Assembly (NCBI GenBank): GCA_021813765.1
Contig: JAKAJM010000011.1
Span: forward strand, 1 to 49,751
Direction of reading: 5' to 3'
DNA from: Nitrospirota bacterium
GTDB taxonomy: Bacteria > Nitrospirota > Thermodesulfovibrionia > Thermodesulfovibrionales > JdFR-88
Length of the DNA stretch: 49,751 nt
The notes below the pieces were generated by a model. It made no database searches, was not told where the DNA came from, and saw only the letters and a program-made list of their open reading frames with translations. Below, one piece after another: positions 36,718-45,391 of the stretch (positions are counted from its first letter, which is position 1; every line of letters begins with the position of its first letter). Both the position numbers and the translations under genes were made by a program.

Positions 36718-36804
36718 CTGTTTCTTCGGCAGCCCGGCTGGCCTTTTCAAGGCCCCGCGGCTTTGTGCCCCCTGGTCGCCCAAGGTTTACCTTTTCGGAA
36801 ACGT
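36718..36804 (-). ncRNA. GEMM / cyclic-di-GMP-I riboswitch aptamer
   Basis: Minus strand GUUUCCGAAAAGGUAAACCUUGGGCGACCAGGGGGCACAAAGCCGCGGGGCCUUGAAAAGGCCAGCCGGGCUGCCGAAGAAAC: P1 GUUUC/GAAAC, UAAACC, GNRA (GCGA) loop, CAAAGCC and AGCCGGGCUGCC segments typical of GEMM-I. Confidence 0.8.
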
Positions 36805-37136
36805 CGTACAGCGGAGAAAAAACTCAAAGATCTACGCCTTAAGGCACTAATATTTTAAAATTAAAAACTTTTAAAAAAAGTAACAGATATCACATTGATA
36901 AGCTTTTCAGGGGAAATCACGGGGAATCAAAGAAATAAAAGGACGTATGGGACTTGGCTCGAAAAATCCAGGAGGGAACGGGTAATGACAAGAGAGCAAA
37001 AAATACCGCAAAGGCAGAAATGGCCGCAGTTCAGGCTGCAAGGCACATGTTACGGCCCGGCTTTTTTTAAGAGGTCTTAATGGAAATTAGAAAGGTACGC
37101 GCTGAGGTGAGGATAGATGTGCTTGGTGGGACTGTC

Positions 37137-38177
37137 TTATCTTGTAAGCGGAGCGTCCAGGATCTTTTTCTTTTTATCTTTTTTTAGCAGCACAAAATCA
37201 ATAATGCCCTTCAAATATCCCAGACCGTAACTGAAATGGATAGTGTTAAAAACAACAAAGAATGGACCCAGGTAAACCATTCCGTGCCTTGACGAAAGCA
37301 TGAACGAGAATGCCGCACTGCTTGCCTCGTAAGCCGCCAAAATAAAAAGGGACAGATAAATCATTTTTGGCGTTATAAGGCCAAGCGCCGTCCACAAAAA
37401 AAGATTTCCAACGAACAGGGCCGGGATCATTTGCCTCCAGGTAAGGAACGCGCCTATTTTTTGCGCAACTTTAACTTTGAAATAACCATATTGGAAATGC
37501 TGTCTCCAAAGCTTCTTTAAAGAGGGCCTCAGATGCAAATGAGATTTTATTTCCGGGGAAAAAAATATTTTCCCGCCGCGTTTCAGAAGCCTGTAGTTGA
37601 ATTCTTCGTCCTGGTCCCGCAGCAATTCTTCATCTATCATTCCAATCTTGTTGAAAACATCTTTTTTGTAGACACAATACGGAAGGGTATCAGACACAAG
37701 TCCCGGCTTTTCCCTGTTCCTGTATCTCCTCCCTCCAGCCCCAAAAAATGAATCGGCTGCGATAGGGATGCTCCTGGCAAAGATTTTCTCACCGTCATTG
37801 ATTGTGTTCAGCCTGCCGCCAACCGCATCAGCGCCTGTTTCCTTCAGTGCCGAAACGCTTTTTGAGAGAAAACCACTATCCAGCACTGCATGCGAGTTTA
37901 TTATCGTGATAAGTTCTCCGGCGGAATTTTTTATGCCCGTGTTCATTGCTGCCGGAGTGACCCTTTTTTTGTTATCCAGGACCTTGATGAACCCGTATTT
38001 TTTCGAATAGTCATTCAGGATGCGTTTGGTTGCGTCAGTGCTCATTCCGTCAACCACCAGGACCTCCATCCTGTCTGTGGGGTACTTATTTGCGATTATC
38101 GAGTCCAGACAGTTTGCGATGTGCTTTTCCTCATTTCTGCAAGGTATTATTACTGAGATGAATGGTAATTTTTCCAC
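37137..38177 (-). CDS. Glycosyltransferase family 2 with C-terminal TM segments (ExoA-like)
   Basis: FISVIIPCRNEEKHIANCLDSIIANKYPTDRMEVLVVDGMSTDATKRIL...RDQDEEFNYRLLKRGGKI. Confidence 0.88.
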   Translation of the reverse strand: MEKLPFISVIIPCRNEEKHIANCLDSIIANKYPTDRMEVLVVDGMSTDATKRILNDYSKKYGFIKVLDNKKRVTPAAMNTGIKNSAGELITIINSHAVLDSGFLSKSVSALKETGADAVGGRLNTINDGEKIFARSIPIAADSFFGAGGRRYRNREKPGLVSDTLPYCVYKKDVFNKIGMIDEELLRDQDEEFNYRLLKRGGKIFFSPEIKSHLHLRPSLKKLWRQHFQYGYFKVKVAQKIGAFLTWRQMIPALFVGNLFLWTALGLITPKMIYLSLFILAAYEASSAAFSFMLSSRHGMVYLGPFFVVFNTIHFSYGLGYLKGIIDFVLLKKDKKKKILDAPLTR

Positions 38178-38239
38178 CGCAGCGCTCCCGGATAATTTTT
38201 TATTTTTTTGTTTTTAGCATTTTTTTTAAGAATGCTCAA

Positions 38240-38965
38240 TCAGATTACGTCCATCCATTGCAAGAACTTAAAAGATGGCTCAGGACCCTCAACTGCAAGA
38301 CAAGCAGCATATCCCCTTCCTACGCTTATGCCGGTAAAAGACCACCGTCCCTTCACGTTTGTTTCCAGCAGGTCGCGGCGCCCGGCAAACCCGGTGCCGA
38401 TAGCCTTCAGATATGCCTCGTTTCGAGTCCAAGCCCTGAAAAAGGCCTTCTTCCTGATGTAACCCGGGGCCGGTTTAAGGCTCATGCCTTCTTCGGTCAT
38501 TAAGAATTGTCCTGCAATTTCGGCAATTGAAGGGGCGGAAGAAATGTATTCTATATCTACGCCTACTTTACGGTTCCGGGCAAATGCAAAAACCGCAAGG
38601 TCTTTTGAATGGGACACGTTGAAGCTGATCGTTTTTTCATTTGCTAGCTCAGGCTTTCCAAAGAGTCCGTATCTGAACCTCACTTTCCGCGGCTCCTCAT
38701 TTAAATATCTCCCAATGATGGCCCTGAGTGTCCCGCGGGCGGCAATAAAATTGGCGCTGTCCCGCTGAAAACGGAAGCAGCCTGCTCTTTGCAATTCATC
38801 TGATGACAGAGTTTGCCGCAGCATTTCCGTTTGCTCAGCAGGCATTTGCAGGCTGGAGCGCCATACGTGCACTTCATCTTTTTTCCACTCGGGAAAGGAG
38901 GAAAAAAAAGACCATACGGGGAAAAGCTCCTTTTCAGAAGCAGGCACTGGCTGCATCAAGGTCAT
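38240..38965 (-). CDS. 4'-phosphopantetheinyl transferase (Sfp-type)
   Basis: ORF 38240..39088, start uncertain. AARGTLRAIIGRYL...KPELANEKTISFNVSHSKDLAVFAFARNRKVGVDIEYI...KKAFFRAWTRNEAYLKAIGTGF. Confidence 0.88.
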   Translation of the reverse strand: MTLMQPVPASEKELFPVWSFFSSFPEWKKDEVHVWRSSLQMPAEQTEMLRQTLSSDELQRAGCFRFQRDSANFIAARGTLRAIIGRYLNEEPRKVRFRYGLFGKPELANEKTISFNVSHSKDLAVFAFARNRKVGVDIEYISSAPSIAEIAGQFLMTEEGMSLKPAPGYIRKKAFFRAWTRNEAYLKAIGTGFAGRRDLLETNVKGRWSFTGISVGRGYAACLAVEGPEPSFKFLQWMDVI

Positions 38966-41651
38966 CTGCTGAAGCTCTGTTTGGTCTTCCGGTCCGCTGC
39001 TCAGGCCGGCTGCATTTCTTTTCATCTGCGTGGACCATGTCCAGGTAGTGGCCAAGCTCTTTGGTCCATATCCCGACATAGGGTTCATCCATCATGGTAT
39101 GATGCACTGTCCCTTCAACTTCAGAGACGAATGTCCCCTTACCGCCAAATTTGCTCCAGAATTCTTTTCCACCGCTGTTCTCTCTCAGAAAAATAGCGGT
39201 CTTTCCGGGATAAGACCTGGCGGCATACCTTCCTGCCGTATAAAGACGATAAAAATCACGATAACGCCGCGGCACCGAATTGCCCATGGTGATGAGGCTG
39301 CGGCAGAAAAAGAAATTGATCTTTCCCATGGCGGATTGAAGGATTACGCCTGATATATATGGAATTTTGCGAATGTTCAATAAAAGGGGGAGTTTCCTTC
39401 GCACATATCCGGCTTTGGTTTTTAATGGGGCATTGGGGGCAAGCGCGGCGTCAGCAGGGGGCATGCAATACGGAAGAGGCTCAATGAGGCAAAGCATTGA
39501 TACCTCCTCCCCCTGCTTTATAAGCTGCTGAGCTATCTCAAGGGCCACCATCCCGCTGAAACAGTAGCCCCCAAGCAAATAGGGCCCCTTTGGCTGGACA
39601 GCCCTTATTTCATCCATGTGGTGTGCCGCCAGTTCTTCAACGGTACGGAAAATTATGGGCTTGCCATAATCACCCTGAAGAATGATGCCGTGCACTGGGC
39701 GGCCGGGGCCAAGATATGGAGGACGGTAAGTGTTTATACCGATCCAGAAAAAAGGTTGTTTTGAGCCTCCTGACTGGACCATCACCGATGCAAACTCAGA
39801 GCGCGGCCCGTCTGCACGGAGGACTTTGGCCAACTGGCCTATCGTTGGCGACTGCAGTATAGCATTTACCGGCAGGGTCCTCCCCGTTTTTTTTCTTATC
39901 TCCGCTGCCAGCGCCGCTACAAGTAAGGAATGCCCGCCCAGGTCAAAAAAATTGTCAAACACCCCTGCCCGGTCTATCCTCAAGATTTTTTTCCAGATCC
40001 CCTCAAGCAGCTTTTCCTCAGGTGTGCGCGGTGGCAAATAATTCTCTTCTAGTTCGGAAATCCTGTAATCCGGGGGCGGCAGTGCCATGCGGTCCAATTT
40101 GCCGCTCAGGGTAAGTGGCAGTGCGTCAAGAAAGACGAACCGTGACGGCACCATGTAATCTGGCAGCCGTTCTTTCAGTGAATTCCGAAGTTCACCTGGT
40201 GTTAAGGACTGGCCGTTATGGAGCACAATATATGCGGCCAGCAGCTTGCCTCCGTAAGAGTCATCACGTCCTGCCACGACTGCCTCTTTTACCGCCGGCA
40301 GCTCATTGAGCGCTTTCTCAACTTCGCTTATCTCGACCCTGTATCCCCGCACTTTTACCTGCAAGTCCTTGCGGCCCAGATGAACCAGACATCCGTCCTT
40401 CTGCATATAACCAAGGTCGCCGGTTTTGTATGTGATCATATCTTCGTCACTGCCGTCACGCAGGAATGGAGATGGGCCCGGACCTTCTATCCTGTAATAG
40501 GACGAAGGAAGATACCGGCTTCTGACGGCAATTTCCCCCGCGCAGCCCGAAACAACCTCCCTGCCGTCCTCATCGAGTATCATCACCTGCATGTCTTCCA
40601 CCTCATAGCCCGCGGGCACGGCCTCGCTGCTCACCAGCGTTTCGTGATCGCAAAAAAACTGCCGTATGATGTTCGTCTCAGTAGAAGCAAGAGACACATG
40701 AAAGATACAGCCCTTATGAAAATGCTTCTTGTAGATCTCCAGGTCGCTCTTACGGACGGCCTCGCCGGACAGCTTGATCAGCCGGAGTCTGGAAAAATCC
40801 TCGTTGCCTGTCAGTGAGGAAACGAGTTGGCGATATACCGAAGGGGCGAAGTGCAATATGGTTATCCCTTCCCTTGCCAGCCAACCGGCAATATTATCGA
40901 TCCCATTTCTTTTAATGCTGTAGGGGTGCAGGGCCGCGCCATTGAGCAAGGCAACGAATATATTTGGCACCGACGCCGCGAAGCTGCAGGACCAGAGTAG
41001 AGATAGACGGTCATCGGAAGCGCAATGGAGCATATTGGTGCACCTCATGACATTATGAAGCACGTTCCTGTGGGTCTGGAACACCCCTTTTGGCACTCCG
41101 GTTGAGCCTGATGTAAAAATCAAATGGGCGGTTGCCGCCGGAGAGATCGGCAGATTCAGGTTTTCAGAAGAAAATTTCCTGCCAATCTCATCGGTGACCA
41201 TAAGCCGCGAGGCGTCTGCACCCAGTCTGGAAGCGAGGCTTAAATTTTTTTTATCGGTAAGAACGAGCCCGGCCCGTGACTCCTTGATGACGGAAGCGTT
41301 TTTTGCAGAAGGGAAGGATGTGTCCAAAACGACATAGGCTTTGCCTGCCTTCAATACCGCAAGCATAGCGGATATCAAGGGGGCACCGTGGTCAAGAAAA
41401 ATGGCAACAGGCTCGGCGGAGAGCCCTCGCCTGTCAATTATTGCGCGCGCGGTCCGGTTGACCTTTCGATTTAAGGACTCATAGGTAAACTGCGCTTCAT
41501 ACGAACTTATGGCAATGTGCGATGGGTATTTGGCTGCCGTTTGCTCGAAACGGTCTGCAATGGATTGATTGATCTCGGACTTTTTGAATTTGGTGAACGG
41601 TTTGTCCGGCTCGACTCTCCGGTAAACTGGACAGGCCCTCTCCAGCTCCAT
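38934..41651 (-). CDS. Stand-alone NRPS-like A-T-TE protein
   Basis: AMP-binding core LIFTSGSTGVPKGVFQTH, YKTGDLGYMQKDGCLVHLGRKDLQVKVRGYRVE, LTLSGKLDRMALP; carrier DNFFDLGGHSLL; TE elbow LLGGYCFSGMVALEIAQQL. No condensation domain seen. Confidence 0.9.
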   Translation of the reverse strand: MELERACPVYRRVEPDKPFTKFKKSEINQSIADRFEQTAAKYPSHIAISSYEAQFTYESLNRKVNRTARAIIDRRGLSAEPVAIFLDHGAPLISAMLAVLKAGKAYVVLDTSFPSAKNASVIKESRAGLVLTDKKNLSLASRLGADASRLMVTDEIGRKFSSENLNLPISPAATAHLIFTSGSTGVPKGVFQTHRNVLHNVMRCTNMLHCASDDRLSLLWSCSFAASVPNIFVALLNGAALHPYSIKRNGIDNIAGWLAREGITILHFAPSVYRQLVSSLTGNEDFSRLRLIKLSGEAVRKSDLEIYKKHFHKGCIFHVSLASTETNIIRQFFCDHETLVSSEAVPAGYEVEDMQVMILDEDGREVVSGCAGEIAVRSRYLPSSYYRIEGPGPSPFLRDGSDEDMITYKTGDLGYMQKDGCLVHLGRKDLQVKVRGYRVEISEVEKALNELPAVKEAVVAGRDDSYGGKLLAAYIVLHNGQSLTPGELRNSLKERLPDYMVPSRFVFLDALPLTLSGKLDRMALPPPDYRISELEENYLPPRTPEEKLLEGIWKKILRIDRAGVFDNFFDLGGHSLLVAALAAEIRKKTGRTLPVNAILQSPTIGQLAKVLRADGPRSEFASVMVQSGGSKQPFFWIGINTYRPPYLGPGRPVHGIILQGDYGKPIIFRTVEELAAHHMDEIRAVQPKGPYLLGGYCFSGMVALEIAQQLIKQGEEVSMLCLIEPLPYCMPPADAALAPNAPLKTKAGYVRRKLPLLLNIRKIPYISGVILQSAMGKINFFFCRSLITMGNSVPRRYRDFYRLYTAGRYAARSYPGKTAIFLRENSGGKEFWSKFGGKGTFVSEVEGTVHHTMMDEPYVGIWTKELGHYLDMVHADEKKCSRPEQRTGRPNRASADDLDAASACF

Positions 41652-41775
41652 TTCAGCCTCCTTCAGGCTATTTATTTGAAGATCATGCCCGTGTCAATGA
41701 ACCGCAAAAAAGTCGTTCATACGCGGTAGCACCCATAAGGTGACAGTCCGCATATTGAATGTTATTTAGCTTTTA

Positions 41776-42885
41776 TCAGAGAGACCGTTTTGTATTTTTT
41801 GTCCTTAGATAATCGGCCAGTGATTTTGCCGCTTTTTTTGGGGCCCCGATGGACGCTGCACTTTTTCTTGCCTGCGGTATTCCTTTTAGCCTGTAATCAT
41901 GATTTGCGGGGTCTACGAATTCTGGCTCAACTCCGACTAAATTGCTTTTTATCTCTGAATTTAAGGGCGCTGGCCCGCACAGGAGAGCAATACCTCTTGA
42001 AGTTATATTATTTTCAATTGTAATCGGCGCCCCTTTGCCGGGGAAGATGGCACATCTGTTTGGCTTAAAAAAGATATTATTTCTGATCACCACATTCCTC
42101 TGTCCGCTCGCTATAAGTATCTGTCCCTGTCTGCCCGGATTTGCGCCTGCAAATGTGTTGTCATAGATATAAACCCTGTCAGCTGGCCCGCCATAAAGAT
42201 GGACTTGCCAGCCAGCTCTGAAATCGTAAAGAATGTTGTTTCTGATCACTATATCCCGGCCTCTTACATAGATGCCATGGTCCTGGTTATAGTCCTGGTC
42301 CGCGCCGCTGGGGAACCTGCCGACCGTATGAAGCACATTTCCGGCAATAACTATCCGCCTTGGCTGCCGCCCTATGAATATTGCGTCCGACCCATCGTCT
42401 CCAGGGGGCACTATCCTTCTGCCTATCGAATGTATCAGGTTGTCTCTAAGCTCTATGTCGTGGTCATCGCTGTTTAAAAAAAATCCGACACGGCAAAAAC
42501 CCCTAAGCTGAAAGCCTTCAACCTTTATATAACCAACATCGTCGAATGACACCCCGTAATTAGTCGTATTACTGCCCCCGTCCAGTATAGCTCCCCATTT
42601 CTTCGCGGATTTAAAGGTTATCCATAGGTGAGCGGTCCCGCTCTGCCTTATCCTGACAAGGCTGCTCCTGGTAAGATCCACATAGAGGCCGTTTTCCACA
42701 ATCACGGTATCACCGGGCCTCACATGGTTTGCGGCCTTTTGGATGGTCCTGAAAGGCTGCTGTCTCGTGCCAGGGCCAAAATCGGAACCTGAAGGCGAAA
42801 CGTAATATACTGCGGCCCTTACGGCCGGTGTTGTAATCTGAACATAAAAAAGGACGAATGCCAGCACAAAAAGTGACTTTCTCAT
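41776..42885 (-). CDS. Secreted right-handed parallel beta-helix protein
   Basis: Signal peptide; YYVSPSGSDFGPGTRQQPFRTIQKAANHVRPGDTVIVENGLY; IVIRNNILYDF, VVIRNNIFF rungs. Confidence 0.83.
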   Translation of the reverse strand: MRKSLFVLAFVLFYVQITTPAVRAAVYYVSPSGSDFGPGTRQQPFRTIQKAANHVRPGDTVIVENGLYVDLTRSSLVRIRQSGTAHLWITFKSAKKWGAILDGGSNTTNYGVSFDDVGYIKVEGFQLRGFCRVGFFLNSDDHDIELRDNLIHSIGRRIVPPGDDGSDAIFIGRQPRRIVIAGNVLHTVGRFPSGADQDYNQDHGIYVRGRDIVIRNNILYDFRAGWQVHLYGGPADRVYIYDNTFAGANPGRQGQILIASGQRNVVIRNNIFFKPNRCAIFPGKGAPITIENNITSRGIALLCGPAPLNSEIKSNLVGVEPEFVDPANHDYRLKGIPQARKSAASIGAPKKAAKSLADYLRTKNTKRSL

Positions 42886-42901
42886 TGGTGAATAACTCCT
42901 T

Positions 42902-44110
42902 TCATCCAGCCTTATCGTTATCTGATCCCCCGTGAGCCAGGTCAGAGCCTATGGACACTTTCTTTTCCGTATTAGCGCTCACGTTAACAAGAGGTATTCC
43001 CCTGTAAAAATTCAGCATCTTCTTTTTTTCGCCCTCCCAGCTGTATTGCTCGGCTATTGCTCTCCTGCCCCTCTGTCCCATCTGGCTTGCCGCTTCCGGA
43101 TTAGAGGCCAGAAATTCAAGGGCATGGGCAATGTCCATTGGGTCATAGGGATCGACACATATTCCGCACCCGCTTTTTTCAATTATTTGACGCCATAGCG
43201 GGAAATTTGAGGCTACAACCGGTAAGCCCGCCGCCATATACTCGAACATCTTTACCGGCAGGGAAGTGAGGAAATTCGGTTTAACGTGGAGACAGACAAG
43301 TCCGGCATCGAACCTGCTTAAATTCCCGACTACCTCGTGGTGCTGCTTCCATCCCGCAAACTTGACCTTTTCGCAGCCCTCTGTGGCCTCAATTTTTTTG
43401 CGGCAGCTTTCTGACTCAAAACGGCCGTAAACTGTCAGTTTGATTTTCCGGTCAACCGCAGCAAGCGACCGTACCATCTCGAAGATGCCGCGCTCCTTAT
43501 TGATGCCTCCGATATAAACGGCATTGAACTGGCCGTTTCCGCTTTTCAGTTTTTGCGGTCTGTCATTGAAATACGAAACAACGGGATAATTTTTTATGCA
43601 GATTGCACGCTTATGGAAAGAAAAATTTTGCAGTATGTCTTCCGTGGCTGTCATGACCCCGTAAAAAAACCTTGGGACGGTTTTTTCAATCTTCTTGAAC
43701 AGGAAGGCCGCAGCGCGGGTAAGCCACCAGGGCATATCATCCCTGTAGCGTGTCTGTTTTTCATAATCTTCGTGCACGTCATAAATGACCTTGCCTCCTG
43801 TAACCGCGCCTAGTACGAGTGCGGCTATTATGAACTCGGGGTCGTGGAAATGATAGACATCCGCCTTATGCCTGACTGCTTTTACAAGGGCTTCCGCTAC
43901 AGTTACAGTCAGTTTCCAGAGAAGCCCCCGGCTTTTGGAGATAGCCAAAAGCCGTACTCCGTCTATAGTCCCGCCATTGTCATGCTGGGCGATCAGGGCA
44001 ACATCGAATTCACCACTGGCGGCCAGGGTCTTGCATTCCTTGTGAAAAATCCTGTTATCGAAGGCTATATGGCCGGTCGTTATATGGCATATCTTTGTTT
44101 TCGTTATCAT
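42902..44110 (-). CDS. Glycosyltransferase family 4
   Basis: ORF 42902..44146, likely start MITKTKICHITTGHIAFDNRIFHKECKTLA; FNAVYIGGINKERGIFEMV...KMFEYMAAGLPVVASNFPLWRQI. Confidence 0.9.
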   Translation of the reverse strand: MITKTKICHITTGHIAFDNRIFHKECKTLAASGEFDVALIAQHDNGGTIDGVRLLAISKSRGLLWKLTVTVAEALVKAVRHKADVYHFHDPEFIIAALVLGAVTGGKVIYDVHEDYEKQTRYRDDMPWWLTRAAAFLFKKIEKTVPRFFYGVMTATEDILQNFSFHKRAICIKNYPVVSYFNDRPQKLKSGNGQFNAVYIGGINKERGIFEMVRSLAAVDRKIKLTVYGRFESESCRKKIEATEGCEKVKFAGWKQHHEVVGNLSRFDAGLVCLHVKPNFLTSLPVKMFEYMAAGLPVVASNFPLWRQIIEKSGCGICVDPYDPMDIAHALEFLASNPEAASQMGQRGRRAIAEQYSWEGEKKKMLNFYRGIPLVNVSANTEKKVSIGSDLAHGGSDNDKAG

Positions 44111-44117
44111 TGCAGTC

Positions 44118-45332
44118 TTATGACTCTCTTTGAAGCACCGATTCATACATCGAGATCATTTTTTGTGCGTTTGTTTCCCATGTGAACTTCTCTTTAATGG
44201 CTTTTTGAGCCAGGGTGGCCATCCTTTTTGCGGTAGCGCCGTTTTTGAGAACAAAATCCATCGCTCCGGTCAACTCCGAAGTGTTTTTTGGCGCTACGAG
44301 AAGCCCGGTTTCTCCGGTTGTTATCACTTCCGGGATGCCGCCAACACGTGTAGATATTACCGGCACCCCGCTTGCCATAGCTTCCAGGACCGCGTTTGGC
44401 AGACCTTCATGGTACGTAGGCAAAACAAAAAAATCGGCTGCGCCGTACCATTCCGGCATCTGCCGGCTTGGTACGCTGCCCGGCAAGCTTATGGCCCCGT
44501 TCAAATGACCGGACCTTGCAAATTTACTGATCGCCGCGTAATCCGGGCCGTCTCCAAGCATAACGAGATGTACGGAGCGATCCCTTTTACGGATATCATT
44601 GAAAGAATTTACAAGCTCATAAACCCCTTTAGCCTTCGCTATCAGTCCAACGAAAAGGAAGACTTTGCAGTTGTGAGGGATTTCAAGAGAAGACCTGATC
44701 CCGGATGCTCCCGTCCGGCTGTTAAAAAACCTTTCCTCGCAACCGTTATATATCACCTCTATGGGAACAGTCGGCTTTGCCAGCCTTTGTGCCTCTTGCC
44801 TTAGTGCCCCACTCACGCTTGTCAGGCCATCGGCATTTAAAAGGACCTTTTTGGTCAATGCATAGGTTATCCTGTCAAAATTCGGATATAAGTTGATATC
44901 GCTGCCTCTCAGGCTGCATACAAGCGGCAAACGGTGCCTTTTGCTTATACGAAGACCAAGATATCCTTCGGGCGTAGCCATATGGGCGTGTATGATGTCA
45001 GGCCGAAAATCGGAGATGACGTAATCCAGCCGCCCGAGAATATTCGAATATATGCTGTAGCAGGACGGCAAATGGAACCACTGGCCTGGCAAATTGATAT
45101 AGCGCGGGTAATGGACAGGAATCCCGTCAACCAGTTCAAAAGATGGGACCCGGCCGTAATTTTTCCATTTGGGCCTGAACCACAGGGGCCTGGGCGCATA
45201 CGGGACCGGGGCTGCAACTGTCACGCTGCATCCCGACTTTTGCAGGTATCTGGCCTGACTATGTATAAAAACCCCGTTATTTGGGTCATATCTGTTTGGA
45301 TACATCATGGAAATCATCATTACCTTCATCAA
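44118..45332 (-). CDS. Glycosyltransferase family 4
   Basis: MYPNRYDPNNGVFIHSQARYLQKSGCSVTV...VFLFVGLIAKAKGVYELVNSF...FFVLPTYHEGLPNAVLEAMASGVPVISTRVGGIPEVI. Confidence 0.93.
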   Translation of the reverse strand: MMKVMMISMMYPNRYDPNNGVFIHSQARYLQKSGCSVTVAAPVPYAPRPLWFRPKWKNYGRVPSFELVDGIPVHYPRYINLPGQWFHLPSCYSIYSNILGRLDYVISDFRPDIIHAHMATPEGYLGLRISKRHRLPLVCSLRGSDINLYPNFDRITYALTKKVLLNADGLTSVSGALRQEAQRLAKPTVPIEVIYNGCEERFFNSRTGASGIRSSLEIPHNCKVFLFVGLIAKAKGVYELVNSFNDIRKRDRSVHLVMLGDGPDYAAISKFARSGHLNGAISLPGSVPSRQMPEWYGAADFFVLPTYHEGLPNAVLEAMASGVPVISTRVGGIPEVITTGETGLLVAPKNTSELTGAMDFVLKNGATAKRMATLAQKAIKEKFTWETNAQKMISMYESVLQRES

Positions 45333-45391
45333 AGCAGGTTTTTTCTTGCTTGCAGGGAGCTCAGCGGAACGGGAATAGTTGACATTTTAAA

